The notes: generated by a model from the sequence alone, not told the origin. Positions 17,721-27,259 are shown, counted from the stretch's first letter. The stretch is DNA of 64,000 nucleotides from Agarivorans litoreus (GCF_019649015.1 NZ_BLPI01000001.1:3095001-3159000), one strand, 5' to 3'. Numbers and translations are program-made.

Positions 17721-18773
17721 GTGATTTTTAAAGCTTTAAAAACGGTCAAGACAGTGGCTATGGGGCTGTGTATTTCCGCTGGCTTAATAGGGTTTAATGC
17801 TCAAGCAGAGAACATTGATTACTTAAGTGCAATAAACAGTGACCTTAATGCCAGCCCTTTAACCTTTGCTAAAGGTGAACTTCGTTGGGCAAAGGTTGGA
17901 GATTTACGCCCAACCCAAGCTTTGATTGGTTATGACCAAGTAAATTATAAACTTGGCCGCTACCAAGCCGAGCCCAAAAAGATGTATGAAGAAATTTGTG
18001 AGTCTTACGGTGCTGGTGAAAAAAAGGTTAAGTGGAACGAGCAGTCTTCTCCATTAAAGCCGGGAAGCTTTAACTGCCCCTTGGCAATTGGTAGTGAAAC
18101 TGCAGAGATGAAAACCGCCATTATAGGGCCCGATGGTCACTTATATTTAACCGACGGCCACCATACCTTCTCTACTTTTATCGATATGGAGAATGGTGGG
18201 GCGAAAATGCCGGTGCTGATTAAAATTCAAGATAATTGGTCAACGAGCGAGAGTGATTCCATCGAGCAAGCTATGTCGCTGTTTTGGCAGCGCTTGGCAC
18301 AAACTAACAATAGCTGGCAATTTACCGCCAGTGGCGAAGCCATTTCTTATTTAAACATGCCGACTACACTCGGGCAGGATTCTTTATCCAACCAAGCTTT
18401 TAGAGCATTAGTTTATTTCGCGCGTGATATTAGCTGGGTGAAAAAGCAGGCCGAAGCGATTAACTTTTTAGAGTTTCATTGGGGTTATGAGCTAGCTAAA
18501 AGCATCTCTTTAGATGAACAACGCTTAGTTGAGCAGGCATACTATTTAAGCAAAATAGAAGAAGTTGCTAAGCAAATGCTAGCGTATGCTCCCGAGCAAG
18601 CTATTGCCAGCAGCGGCAGAAGCGCTAAACAGCTAGGGCAAAAGGCGGCTTGGGACAATAACAGTGATAAAACGCTACAGCAGCTGGTTTGCGGCTCGAA
18701 AAAAGGCCGCTTAGGTAAGTTAGGTTTTGCCTTAAGTTATAAGCAACCGAGTATAAGCTTGGAATGCAATTAA
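17721..18773 (+). CDS. Exported ParB-like (ParBc_2-type) protein
   Basis: 350 residues starting with GTG (GAGGAAG upstream) and a Sec signal peptide ending NAQA|E. The mature part carries a ParB/Srx-like core: LRPTQALIGYDQV (62-74), then YLTDGHHTF (142-150), the DGHHR-like motif of this family. ParB-type proteins normally act on DNA or nucleotides in the cytoplasm, so the signal peptide indicates a different role in the periplasm. The C-terminal 170 residues are helical and unassigned. The phosphoesterase gene lies just upstream on the same strand, and the two may be co-transcribed. Confidence 0.75.
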   Translation: MIFKALKTVKTVAMGLCISAGLIGFNAQAENIDYLSAINSDLNASPLTFAKGELRWAKVGDLRPTQALIGYDQVNYKLGRYQAEPKKMYEEICESYGAGEKKVKWNEQSSPLKPGSFNCPLAIGSETAEMKTAIIGPDGHLYLTDGHHTFSTFIDMENGGAKMPVLIKIQDNWSTSESDSIEQAMSLFWQRLAQTNNSWQFTASGEAISYLNMPTTLGQDSLSNQAFRALVYFARDISWVKKQAEAINFLEFHWGYELAKSISLDEQRLVEQAYYLSKIEEVAKQMLAYAPEQAIASSGRSAKQLGQKAAWDNNSDKTLQQLVCGSKKGRLGKLGFALSYKQPSISLECN

Positions 18774-18782
18774 ACGTGCAAT

Positions 18783-18812
18783 AAAAAAGCAAACCCAAGG
18801 GTTTGCTTTTTT
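18783..18812 (+). terminator. Bidirectional Rho-independent terminator
   Basis: A perfect 14-bp stem (AAAAAAGCAAACCC / GGGTTTGCTTTTTT) with a two-base loop. It ends the ParB-like gene and faces the minus-strand ankyrin gene, so it should act in both directions. Confidence 0.9.
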
Positions 18813-18817
18813 CAATT

Positions 18818-18895
18818 TTACTCAGGCTTACGTTTGCCTTTAATAAATTCTTCTAGAATTTCTAGGGTGAATTTACCCGTTTGTTTTAAGCGTTT
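18818..18895 (-). pseudogene. Duplicate 3' end of the small gene at 19945-20118
   Basis: The minus strand encodes KRLKQTGKFTLEILEEFI, ending GKRKPE and a stop. The intact small gene at 19945 ends LKRLEEAGELTPEILEEF, then MTGKRKPE and a stop at the same point. The two match along the last 25 or so codons at roughly 70 percent by eye. No start or upstream part is present. The ankyrin gene between them ends inside this fragment in another frame. Confidence 0.75.
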
Positions 18896-19845
18896 AATAA
18901 AAGTTCACGAATCATACCTTGAAGTTCAGCACCACCAAAGCTTGTAGATTCAAAAGTCATATCTATCGCTTTTTTTCCGTCTTTGTTTTCTAGGTTTATA
19001 TTTTGCGGATGATTTAACAAGCTCCTCACTATGGCTAAACGTCCAAATCGAACGGCATACATAAGAGGAGTCCAGCCATTGTTATCTTGATGTTCTAGAT
19101 TCGCTCCAGCCTCGAGCAGCACCCTTATAGTCATAGGTTTGTTGGTTGAAATTGCTAAACATAAAGCCGTTTGTCCTTTGGTATTTGTTGCATCTACCTT
19201 TACTCCTTGCTTTAACAGTTCGTAACTAATCTCTGAGGGACCGTAGTCTCCGCGACCTTCTAGACCTGCCAGTTGAGTGATAACATCATCGGAAATAAGT
19301 TCTGTTAGTTTAGTGTCTGTTAAGTGATCGAAAAAAGTGTAAAACACAACTTCGTCACCAGTGAGTATGGCATTAGTTATCGCTGTGTTTGCACTGAAAT
19401 CAACAATCGTCTGATTTGGATGTAACTCGAAAATAGCCTTTAACGTTTCGGTATGCCGGTAGGTAGCGGCCAAATGTAAAGCGGTTTGCCCTGTAGTCAA
19501 TTGGCCGTTGACCGCCAAGTATTGACCAAACAGCTTAATAAACTCGGCTTGTTTTCGATCTAATTTCTGATTTACATAGGCAGCATGTTTATTGGGTGAA
19601 ATAGCGCTTGCTAATGAAACATATTTTGCTTCTTGCAAAGAATTTGAAGCAATAAGGGAAGCAAATGCGGAGTGATCAAGCTCTTTAACAGCTTTAATTG
19701 CCTTGTGATTATTTGCTTTGTTTGAGTTTTGAAAAATCAGCGATGAATCGATTTCGCAGCATTGAGTGTTATGTGGAGTTGTGTGTTGGCAAGATATAAT
19801 TAGTGGCAATAATAAGAACAAGTAATACTGTTTAAGAGATCTCAT
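18886..19845 (-). CDS. Ankyrin-repeat lipoprotein
   Basis: 319 residues with lipobox LIISC (Cys at residue 19). The ankyrin repeats are clear in the middle and C-terminal part: GQTALHLAATYRHTETLKAI, GQTALCLAISTNKPMTIRVLLEAGANL and NGWTPLMYAVRFGRLAIVRSLL. Ankyrin arrays bind proteins, and periplasmic ones often guard catalase or act as immunity-type proteins; the partner here is unknown. Its last codons overlap a fragment of the small gene that lies intact upstream. The gene is more AT-rich than its neighbours by eye, which together with the flanking duplication suggests insertion. Confidence 0.85.
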   Translation of the reverse strand: MRSLKQYYLFLLLPLIISCQHTTPHNTQCCEIDSSLIFQNSNKANNHKAIKAVKELDHSAFASLIASNSLQEAKYVSLASAISPNKHAAYVNQKLDRKQAEFIKLFGQYLAVNGQLTTGQTALHLAATYRHTETLKAIFELHPNQTIVDFSANTAITNAILTGDEVVFYTFFDHLTDTKLTELISDDVITQLAGLEGRGDYGPSEISYELLKQGVKVDATNTKGQTALCLAISTNKPMTIRVLLEAGANLEHQDNNGWTPLMYAVRFGRLAIVRSLLNHPQNINLENKDGKKAIDMTFESTSFGGAELQGMIRELLLNA

Positions 19846-19944
19846 AGCTCATCCATGAATTATGAAAGTTTGTACACAATGGTAATGTAATAATGCTAGG
19901 TTTAAATGTAAGGCTCTAGCTGTGCCGTAGAGCCTTTCTTTCGA

Positions 19945-20118
19945 TTACTCCGGCTTGCGCTTACCTGTCATAAATTCTTCGAGAATTTCCGGAGTCAATT
20001 CACCGGCTTCTTCTAGGCGCTTTAGCTCCGCTACAATAAGCTTTTGCTCTTCCATTGATGGAACTGGAAGTTCAGGCTCTTTTTCGATGCCTTCTGGAAT
20101 GTTTAAATTATCTAACAT
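19945..20118 (-). CDS. Small conserved-looking protein of unknown function
   Basis: 57 residues, acidic N-terminal half with several prolines (PEGIEKEPELPVP), then a helical EEQKLIVAELKRLEEAGELT and a basic end GKRKPE. GAGAG lies about seven bases before the ATG at 20118; a longer frame to 20163 is not supported. A second copy of its last 25 codons lies 1127 bases downstream, beyond the ankyrin gene. The duplication argues that the frame is real. The family was not recognised. Confidence 0.6.
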   Translation of the reverse strand: MLDNLNIPEGIEKEPELPVPSMEEQKLIVAELKRLEEAGELTPEILEEFMTGKRKPE

Positions 20119-20287
20119 GGTGGCTCTCACGATAAAACTTAGTTGGACTAAGTATATCAGCAAATGGGCCTTTAGTTGCAGTGCTTGAAAACTGAAAAGT
20201 CACCCCTTGATGATCTAAATCATCACCTGCCTAGTAAGCATTAATATTGGATGAGTGCCTGATATGTAAGGAAGGGTGGGCCTGAGT

Positions 20288-20506
20288 ATGAAAAATCAAA
20301 TAAATCCCAAACGCTTACTGAATAGTAAATGGACTAAACAAGCGGTAGTGAACAAGCAAAAACACTTTATTGTGACAGAGCTAGAGATTGATGACTTACA
20401 AGCGGTGCAGCGCTGCGTGATTCAAGCGGTTTACAACCAGCAAGATTTTGAGATTGATTGGCGAGAGTTAAAAGATCGCAGCCATTGGCAGCAAGGTTGG
20501 AAGTAA
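20288..20506 (+). CDS. TIGR02450-type small tryptophan-rich protein
   Basis: 72 residues. The sequence INPKRLLNSKWT followed by KHFIVTELE, QRCVIQAVYN and the closing DWRELKDRSHWQQGWK matches the conserved Trp-rich family TIGR02450. The function of this family is unknown. A GTG at 20276 with AAGGAAGG just before it is an alternative start; the ATG at 20288 gives the usual length. Confidence 0.85.
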   Translation: MKNQINPKRLLNSKWTKQAVVNKQKHFIVTELEIDDLQAVQRCVIQAVYNQQDFEIDWRELKDRSHWQQGWK

Positions 20507-20510
20507 TAAA

Positions 20511-20537
20511 GTTAGGCACTAACTTACAGCGCCTAAC
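20511..20537. terminator. Hairpin between convergent genes
   Basis: A 7-bp stem GTTAGGC/GCCTAAC with a 13-base loop between the Trp-rich gene and ppiC. No strong T-run, so a weak terminator at best. Confidence 0.4.
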
Positions 20538-20546
20538 TAACATGCA

Positions 20547-20825
20547 TTAGCTACGGCTAGTGACTTCTAGCAAGTGATAACCAAACTGCGTTTTCACAGG
20601 GCCATGCACAGTATTTAGCGCTTCATTAAATACCACTGTATCAAACTCTGGCACCATATCGCCTTTATTAAACTCACCTAACTCGCCGCCATTTGCGCCA
20701 GATGGGCAGTTAGAATGCTGCTTGGCGATATCGGTAAATGCGGCTCCGCCTTCAATTTGGGCTTTTAGATCTAAACATTGTTGCTCGGTATCTACCAGAA
20801 TGTGGCGTGCGCTTGCTCTTGGCAT
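20547..20825 (-). CDS. ppiC: Parvulin-type peptidyl-prolyl isomerase PpiC
   Basis: 92 residues, the size of E. coli PpiC, with no signal peptide, so cytoplasmic. The parvulin landmarks are all visible: ASARHILV at the start, FTDIAKQHSNCPSGANGGELGEF in the middle and FGYHLLEV at the end. It catalyses cis-trans isomerisation of prolyl bonds. The ATG at 20825 has GAGG seven bases upstream; the open frame extends to 20930 but the extra 35 codons are not parvulin-like. Confidence 0.92.
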   Translation of the reverse strand: MPRASARHILVDTEQQCLDLKAQIEGGAAFTDIAKQHSNCPSGANGGELGEFNKGDMVPEFDTVVFNEALNTVHGPVKTQFGYHLLEVTSRS

Positions 20826-20933
20826 GAGATGTCCTCTGTAATTGTCGCTGTTGATGGCTAAACAGCAAGTACGGTAAATACTGCTTAGCTTGAAAGGGCA
20901 AATGTAGTGGTAAAGCTTAGTGTCTGTCAAATT

Positions 20934-20958
20934 GGGGAAGCACGCTTTGTGCTTCCCC
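20934..20958 (-). terminator. Hairpin downstream of the nitroreductase gene
   Basis: A perfect 10-bp stem GGGGAAGCAC/GTGCTTCCCC with a 5-base loop, ten bases after the nitroreductase stop on the minus strand. The following AATTTG is a poor T-run. Confidence 0.6.
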
Positions 20959-20967
20959 AGCCAAACT

Positions 20968-21627
20968 TTATAAAACGGTAATTACATCTTGTTCTGGCAG
21001 GCGTGCCTTTGGTAAGCCGTAGTTGTAGTCTTCGCCGTCGAGGTGGTAGCCAAGTGCTAAGGCAAAGTGGCAAACATGACCATCAAGCTCTTGCTCGAAT
21101 ATCTCGCCAATTAGCGCCGAATCCACGCCTTCCATTGGGGTAGAGGCTATGCCTAAACGCGCTAATACGTGCAAGGTGTTGCCTAATGCAATATAGGTTT
21201 GCGCCTTGGTCCAGTTACCGTTAAAGCCGGTTTCGTCAGTATTAGCTTCGGCAAAGCTGAATCCCCCATTAAGCATTGCGTCGTACATGTCGGCGGGTAA
21301 GTGGCCAGAGCTTACTTCTACGTCTACCACTTTACGGTAATCATCTTTGGTGAAGTTGGGATTGTGAGCAAACAAAATGATATGAGACGCTTCTTTTGCA
21401 TGTGCTTGATTAAACTGATGCATGTTGGCAAAACTATCGTGGAAGCGCTGCTTAGCAGCGTCGCTTTCAATAACAATAAATTTCCAAGGCTGCGAGTTAA
21501 TTGAAGAAGCCGATAAACGAATAGCTTCTTTTATCACCGTCATGTCTTCGGCTGAAATACGCTTTGATGCATCATATTTTTTAGCGGTGTAGCGGCTATT
21601 TAGATCGTTAATAATTGGGTGAGACAT
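20968..21627 (-). CDS. Oxygen-insensitive nitroreductase family protein (NfsB-like)
   Basis: 219 residues. The N-terminal RYTAKKYD and SASSINSQPWKFIVIE form the flavin-binding region of the nitroreductase fold, and the C-terminal half has GIASTPMEGVD and the end FALALGYHLDGEDYNYGLPKARLP. The SPSSxxxQPW-type motif points to the NfsB/NfnB subgroup, an FMN enzyme reducing nitroaromatics, quinones or flavins with NAD(P)H. The gene has its own terminator-like hairpin. Confidence 0.9.
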   Translation of the reverse strand: MSHPIINDLNSRYTAKKYDASKRISAEDMTVIKEAIRLSASSINSQPWKFIVIESDAAKQRFHDSFANMHQFNQAHAKEASHIILFAHNPNFTKDDYRKVVDVEVSSGHLPADMYDAMLNGGFSFAEANTDETGFNGNWTKAQTYIALGNTLHVLARLGIASTPMEGVDSALIGEIFEQELDGHVCHFALALGYHLDGEDYNYGLPKARLPEQDVITVL

Positions 21628-21834
21628 CGGGTAAGTCCTCGCTAAGCTTGTTTAGATAGGCGCATCTTACGAGGATCTGTTTTTAAGAAACAGAGGCGAA
21701 CTCTCCAATTATTATGGTGATTTTTGTCCATAATGGTGTTGAGTTGGTAAAGCGGTTAAGGTTTTTTATGGAAGCGTAATGGGGGTTTTTAAGAGACCCG
21801 TTTTGATTGATGAACATATTTTATTTAGCCGTAG

Positions 21835-21866
21835 AAACAAAAAGGCCGCTCAATTGCTTGAGCGGC
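21835..21866 (-). terminator. Terminator of the alpha-amylase gene
   Basis: A stem GCCGCTCAA/TTGAGCGGC with loop TTGC, followed on the minus strand by CTTTTTGTTTC, just after the amylase stop at 21890. Confidence 0.85.
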
Positions 21867-21889
21867 AAAGGATATAAAAGGCTATTGGA

Positions 21890-24800
21890 TTACATTGCTT
21901 CGATTAAGATCAGCCCTTCGCTGCCCGCATCAAAGCTAACAGTGCCATTGCTTACGGTGGCAATAGAGCCAGTGTAAGCGTTGCGCACGCTGCTGCCGTT
22001 GTCGAAGTAGCCAGCAACATTTACAGATACTGTACCTGAGCCATCTACCACTACAACAACATTGTTGCTTTCACCCGATACTGGGTTCGTCCAAGTACGT
22101 GCAAAAGCTTTGCCGTTAGACTGGCTAACAGCAATGTGTTGGCCGGCGCCTACTGCTGGGTTGTCACGACGGAATTGCCCCACTTTTTGCCAGTGTTGGT
22201 GAACGCTGTTACCCGCTTTGCTCCAGTCAATGCTTGAACGGCTGCCTTGGTCGGCATCTGAACCACCATCGCCATTTACCCGGCCAAGTTCATCACCGTA
22301 GAACACTTGCACACCACCTGGTAGTAGCAACAATGCTGTACCCGCACGTTTTTGACGGTTATCGTCGCCGTTGTAGAACACCGCGCCGGTATCGTGGCTG
22401 GAGATGTAGCTCAGTGCGTTCCAATCGCTAGAGCTGTTGATTTGATTTGCATAGTTGGCGAACTGACTGAGCATGGTGTCAGCGCTATCAATCATGCCAC
22501 CCACGGTGGTTTTGAAGTTGAAGTTAATCACTGAATCAAACTTCGCCGTGGTATGAATGTCTGATTGGTTGACCCCATGACCCCAAACTTCTGCGGTGGC
22601 CCAGAATGGTTCGCTCCAATTAGCACCCGGCGCATCGGGGTTGTTTTGACGCCATTCTTCAAGCGCAACGGTCGCTTGGTCTTTCAAGTAGGCCCAGTTG
22701 TCGTAGGTTACGTGTTTGGCGGTATCAACTCGGAAACCATCAATACCGTAGTCACGTACATATTGCACTAACCACTCAGTAATCCAATCGCGAACACGCT
22801 TAGTACCTTGGGCTTGGTAGTTACTTAGGTAGCCTTGACCAAAGGTAGATTTGTTGGCTAAGAACGGAGGAATACCCACTTGTTGAGTTGACTCGGTTTT
22901 AAAGTCTGGCAAGAAGGCTAAACACTTAGTTAAGTCGTCACCGCCACAACCATCGTAGCCAGGTAAACCAACACGTATCCAATCTTTACCCCACCAGTTC
23001 AACCATAGGTTCTCATCGCCATCGTAGTTGATGAAATCATGGTAGCCAAACCAGTTTTGACCATTGCTTGGTGTCCAATTTGGACCGGCAGTATCAGAGC
23101 CGTAGTTAAACTCATCCATGTCTTTTAGGGTGTTGTAACCTGCGTGGTTCATTACCACATCCATAACAACACGAATGCCTTGACTATGTGCTTTATCTAC
23201 AAAGGCTTTAAACTCTGCAGGTGTGCCCATGTTGGCATCAAGGTTGGTGTAATCTTGCACGTAGTAACCGTGGTAAGCGTAGTGAGCAAAGTCACCGTCG
23301 CTGCCGCCGCCTACAAAGCCATGAGCTTGTTCATAAGGTGCAGTTAACCAAATGGCGTTAATACCAAGATCGGTGAAGTAGCCTTCATCCAATTTAGCGG
23401 TTAAGCCAGCAATATCACCACCATGGAAAGTACCAATGTTTTTGCCTGTGGCATCAACACTTGGGCGACCATAAGAGTTGTTATTGCTTGAGTTACCATC
23501 GTTAAAACGGTCGGTAATAACAAAGTAAACGTTGGCGTTGTCCCATGTGAAATCAGACGCGGTTGGCTGCTCAACTTTGCTAATGGTGAAACATTGGTTA
23601 GCGTTGCTGTTTGCGTTTTCTGCATACAAACATAGCTGCATAGACTCACCAACGGCTAGGTTGCTACCAACCGAAATGGTTTCGCCATTGTTATACGCAA
23701 TACCGTTTACTGGGTCGCTACCGTCGGTAGTGTACAAACCACCGGTAACATCATCACCAGTAGCACCTAAGGTAATGCTTACTTCGTTAGTCCAGAAGGT
23801 GCTTACCGCGGGATCAATGCTTACTTTGGCATCATTGCTTGGTAAGTCACAGGTATCTGTCCAACTCTGAGTGCTAATGGTGTAACAGCCATCTTTATCG
23901 CGGAATAGATCATCCGTTTGGCTATTGCCTTGGTTGCTAAAGATAAGTTTGCTTGAGTCACTGTTCTCAAACTTAAACTCATGCCAGTTTTCACCTAGAG
24001 CTGTCATTGCATCACCAGGCCACGCTGTATCAGGCTCTGAGCCAGCCGGAAGAGCATCCCAGTGGTGAATTGATGGTGTCCATTCTGCTGGCGCGTTTAG
24101 ATAAACGGTAAAGCCAGTTTCGGGCGCTGCAATCTTGTTGTAGGTATAAGTTTGAATCACCGAACCTTGAGCATTGGCTACAAATACTTGTAACTCAACG
24201 GATTCACCCACAGCCAGCTCGCCACCAATATTGATGATGTCGCCATTGTTAAAGCTTACACCTTGGGTGCCACCAGTAGTACTGAGCGAATAACTACTAT
24301 CTGTAACGTTTTCGCCTTTGTAGCTTAAGGTTACTGCTAGCGTGTCGGTGCTAAAGTTGCTGCTGCCTGGGCTTACTGTGAGCTCAGGTTTAGTTTCAAT
24401 AATCACTACGTCAGCAGTAATGGCTTTGCTTGAAGCATCAAAACTGATGTTGTAGTTAGTATTGTCATCCACTTGGAAATCTTGGTTAGGGTAGTTCTCA
24501 CCCCAGCTACCGTTATCAGAACATGCAGCAACCTTAAAGCGTGCTGGGCTTTCTTCTCCGGCAAAGGCTTGTGTTAGCTCATATAAGCCAGTTGCTGAGT
24601 TAAGCGGCATTGGGGTTTGGCCCCAGCCATTTGGCGTACCACGGAAACACCATACTGCAGTCTCTTCGCCCGCAACGGTAATATCTACGCTGGCGGTATT
24701 GCTTACTGCACCGAGGTTGTCGGTAACTTGTAAGGTAACGGTTTCACTTTGGGTGAAGGTAACACTGATGGATTCTGTGGTTTCACCAGTGCTCCAGGAG

Positions 24801-25216
24801 TAGCTAGCAATGCTTCCATCGCTGTCGCTAGAGCCACTGGCCGAGAAGGTGATGCTAGTGCCAGCATCTACAGTTTGCGCATTTGCTGGTGAGATAACAG
24901 CAGTTGGCACTTGGTTACTATCACAGTTTGCTACCGATACTACGTCGATATTTTTGCTGTCACTGTAAAAGCTGATTTGGTAGCTACCGGCCGATACGCG
25001 GTAGTCTTGGTTAGGGTAGGCTTCTTGCCAATTTCCCCAACGGTCAATTTTAAAACGTGGGTCGTTATTGCCAAAGGTTTGGCAGGTTTGAAATTCTGTA
25101 CTAGATACCTGATCCATGGCGGTGGTTTGCCAGCCATTTGGCGTGCCACGGAACTCCCATTCTGCTTGAGCAGAAAGGGAGGCCGTTAACAAACCAAGGA
25201 GTACTACCTTGTTCAT
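21890..25216 (-). CDS. Secreted multidomain GH13 alpha-amylase
   Basis: 1108 residues with a signal peptide ending SAQA. In order: a module starting EFRGTPNGW (20-95), a PKD domain (104-182), a second FRGTPNGW module (188-275), an Ig-like repeat (285-365), a starch-binding-like module (370-458), another Ig-like repeat (465-548) and the GH13 catalytic domain (about 555-1015) with a C-terminal beta domain. Catalytic motifs are complete: DVVMNH (region I), GFRVDTAKH with the nucleophile Asp831, the acid Glu876 in ATAEVWG, and Asp942 in SSHDTG. The catalytic part resembles the periplasmic MalS group (GH13_19) by eye. It should hydrolyse alpha-1,4-glucans outside the cell. It stands alone, with a 510-base upstream gap. 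Confidence 0.92.
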   Translation of the reverse strand: MNKVVLLGLLTASLSAQAEWEFRGTPNGWQTTAMDQVSSTEFQTCQTFGNNDPRFKIDRWGNWQEAYPNQDYRVSAGSYQISFYSDSKNIDVVSVANCDSNQVPTAVISPANAQTVDAGTSITFSASGSSDSDGSIASYSWSTGETTESISVTFTQSETVTLQVTDNLGAVSNTASVDITVAGEETAVWCFRGTPNGWGQTPMPLNSATGLYELTQAFAGEESPARFKVAACSDNGSWGENYPNQDFQVDDNTNYNISFDASSKAITADVVIIETKPELTVSPGSSNFSTDTLAVTLSYKGENVTDSSYSLSTTGGTQGVSFNNGDIINIGGELAVGESVELQVFVANAQGSVIQTYTYNKIAAPETGFTVYLNAPAEWTPSIHHWDALPAGSEPDTAWPGDAMTALGENWHEFKFENSDSSKLIFSNQGNSQTDDLFRDKDGCYTISTQSWTDTCDLPSNDAKVSIDPAVSTFWTNEVSITLGATGDDVTGGLYTTDGSDPVNGIAYNNGETISVGSNLAVGESMQLCLYAENANSNANQCFTISKVEQPTASDFTWDNANVYFVITDRFNDGNSSNNNSYGRPSVDATGKNIGTFHGGDIAGLTAKLDEGYFTDLGINAIWLTAPYEQAHGFVGGGSDGDFAHYAYHGYYVQDYTNLDANMGTPAEFKAFVDKAHSQGIRVVMDVVMNHAGYNTLKDMDEFNYGSDTAGPNWTPSNGQNWFGYHDFINYDGDENLWLNWWGKDWIRVGLPGYDGCGGDDLTKCLAFLPDFKTESTQQVGIPPFLANKSTFGQGYLSNYQAQGTKRVRDWITEWLVQYVRDYGIDGFRVDTAKHVTYDNWAYLKDQATVALEEWRQNNPDAPGANWSEPFWATAEVWGHGVNQSDIHTTAKFDSVINFNFKTTVGGMIDSADTMLSQFANYANQINSSSDWNALSYISSHDTGAVFYNGDDNRQKRAGTALLLLPGGVQVFYGDELGRVNGDGGSDADQGSRSSIDWSKAGNSVHQHWQKVGQFRRDNPAVGAGQHIAVSQSNGKAFARTWTNPVSGESNNVVVVVDGSGTVSVNVAGYFDNGSSVRNAYTGSIATVSNGTVSFDAGSEGLILIEAM

Positions 25217-25726
25217 GTCATTTCCTTATTCGAGTTTATATTGTGATAGCCGTAGGCATATCAAGCTGTTAGCCAATGTTAAATGACTCTTCCTGGTCAT
25301 TTATTGCGCGACCATAACGCCGCTCGAATAAAAAATAGCCTTAAAAGTGAGCAAACTGAGGTGTTCATCAAATAAATATATTGTTTTTGTGATTGAAAAG
25401 GATTTCATTTTATTTGTCATATCAATCAATTATTTATATTCCGTTGATTATTGGAAAACTTTGCTTAAACCAGATAAGTCACTGCTAGGTGGGGTGTAAG
25501 CGACATTTTTGACAATTGGCTGAAAGTCGGAGGCTAAGACACAGAGCTATCCCTAGTCAGCGACAAGATTGAAGACAAATTCTTGGCGGAGCTTAAGCAT
25601 TTGAATTGCAAAAGATTAGGAGGCTAAATCGTTAATTAAAAGTGAGTTAATGCTGTTTTTTAGCTGTATAACTGAGTAATACGACTATTATTTATATTAT
25701 CTATAGTTGGTTTTGGTAATAGCTTT
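25217..25726. other. Divergent promoter region, amylase / Aer-like receptor
   Basis: About 510 bases without a coding sequence, separating two divergent genes. AT-rich tracts occur near 25375-25440. No clear operator or RNA element was recognised. Confidence 0.5.
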
Positions 25727-27259
25727 ATGGCAACGCTCAATCAAGAAGTTACTTTTGATAAATCGCTGCAACTGGTCTCAACCACCGATTTGCAAGGAGA
25801 TATCACTTACGCAAACGAGGCCTTTTGTGAGGTGGCGGGATACTCGCATGAAGAGTTGTTGGGGCAACACCATAATATTGTGCGCCACCCTGATATGCCC
25901 AAGGCCGCTTTTGCCGATTTATGGAAGAAGCTTAAAGCGGGTGAAGCGTGGCGAGGCATGGTAAAGAACCGCTGTAAAGATGGTCGCTATTATTGGGTAG
26001 ATGCTTACGTAACACCTCTCTATGAGGAAGGCCAGCATATTGGTTACCAGTCGGTGAGAGTATCGCCAAAATCAGAACACAAACAGCGAGCAGAGATGAT
26101 TTACCATAAGCTAAATAATGGTAAACATATTGAACCCTTATGGAGTGGCAGGTTAGCAAGAGTATGGGCGTCTGCCATTATTTTGCTGATGGGCTTACTG
26201 TGGGTGTCGATGAATATAGACAGTCGTTATGCCTTGCTAGAGTTGCTGTTTGTCGCTAGTTTATTTTTTCTTAATTTTAATGAGTTAGTCACAACGCCAT
26301 GGAAGCTCAATAAGCTTAAGCAATCGTTTGATAGCCCTAGCCGTTACATCTACGAAGGCACCGAGCTTTTTGATGTCGCTCGTTTTCATATTGGTTTATT
26401 GGAAGCGAGAATTAAAACCATACTTGGTCGCACAGCAGATTCAACCAAGCGCTTACAGATCCTTTCCAAAGAGCTCGCTACCATTTCTATCACTACCAGC
26501 AAGGCTGTCGACATTGAAACGGTAGAATTGGAGCAGTTATCTGCGGCCATTCATCAAATGTCGATGACCGCGTCAGAGATCAGCAATTCCACGGTAACCG
26601 CTACCGATAAAGTGGGTGAAACTCAAAAACACTGTGAGCAAACTCAATTCAATATGAGTGAAACGCGGCAGCAGGTAGAAACCTTGTCTGAGGACGTGCA
26701 ACAAGCAGCTAGCTTGGCTAAAGAGCTTACCGATGACGCAGATGGTATTGCTAAGGTGATGGAAGAAATCCAAGGCATTGCTTATCAAACTAATCTGCTA
26801 GCTTTAAATGCTGCCATTGAAGCTGCGCGAGCGGGGGAAAAGGGCCGAGGTTTTTCGGTGGTTGCCGATGAAGTAAGAGCGCTCTCTAATCGCACTCATC
26901 AAGCTACTGGTTTGATCGAGCAATCGGTGGAGAAGATGCAAAAAAGCTTGGCATCTTGGGAGGAAAGAATGACTCAGAGCAGCGGCCAGGCAGAGCAGTG
27001 TTTGCTTACCGCAAGTCGTAGCTCCGAGTTGGTGGCTGATATATCGAATATGATGAATGAGATATACGATGTCTCTACCACCATTTCAGTGGCAGCCGAA
27101 CAGCAGTCTGTAGTGAGTGCCAATATTTCGGAAAATGTGGCTAAAATTAGCCAGCTAAGCCAAGAAACCAAACAGCATGCCAGTGAACTACAATCCAGCA
27201 GCAGTGAGCTGGCCCAAAAGTCTAATGATATCGCTTCGCTGTCAGATATGTTTGCCTAA
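25727..27259 (+). CDS. Aer-like methyl-accepting chemotaxis receptor with N-terminal PAS domain
   Basis: 510 residues. A PAS domain (about 10-115) opens with [18 protein letters not shown] and has the Aer-like segments [21 protein letters not shown] and [13 protein letters not shown], the type that binds FAD in the aerotaxis receptor. Two adjacent membrane helices (about 145-185) form a short hairpin with no large periplasmic domain. A signalling domain follows with the conserved hairpin [20 protein letters not shown]. It should sense redox or oxygen status and control CheA. No che genes lie nearby. Its last four bases overlap the convergent DUF1330 gene. Confidence 0.9.
   Translation: MATLNQEVTFDKSLQLVSTTDLQGDITYANEAFCEVAGYSHEELLGQHHNIVRHPDMPKAAFADLWKKLKAGEAWRGMVKNRCKDGRYYWVDAYVTPLYEEGQHIGYQSVRVSPKSEHKQRAEMIYHKLNNGKHIEPLWSGRLARVWASAIILLMGLLWVSMNIDSRYALLELLFVASLFFLNFNELVTTPWKLNKLKQSFDSPSRYIYEGTELFDVARFHIGLLEARIKTILGRTADSTKRLQILSKELATISITTSKAVDIETVELEQLSAAIHQMSMTASEISNSTVTATDKVGETQKHCEQTQFNMSETRQQVETLSEDVQQAASLAKELTDDADGIAKVMEEIQGIAYQTNLLALNAAIEAARAGEKGRGFSVVADEVRALSNRTHQATGLIEQSVEKMQKSLASWEERMTQSSGQAEQCLLTASRSSELVADISNMMNEIYDVSTTISVAAEQQSVVSANISENVAKISQLSQETKQHASELQSSSSELAQKSNDIASLSDMFA

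Noticed and set aside
22234-25189. Several plus-strand frames of 60-112 codons opposite the amylase gene
   Set aside because: They lie within the amylase coding region, which has continuous domain-level similarity on the minus strand, so they are shadows.
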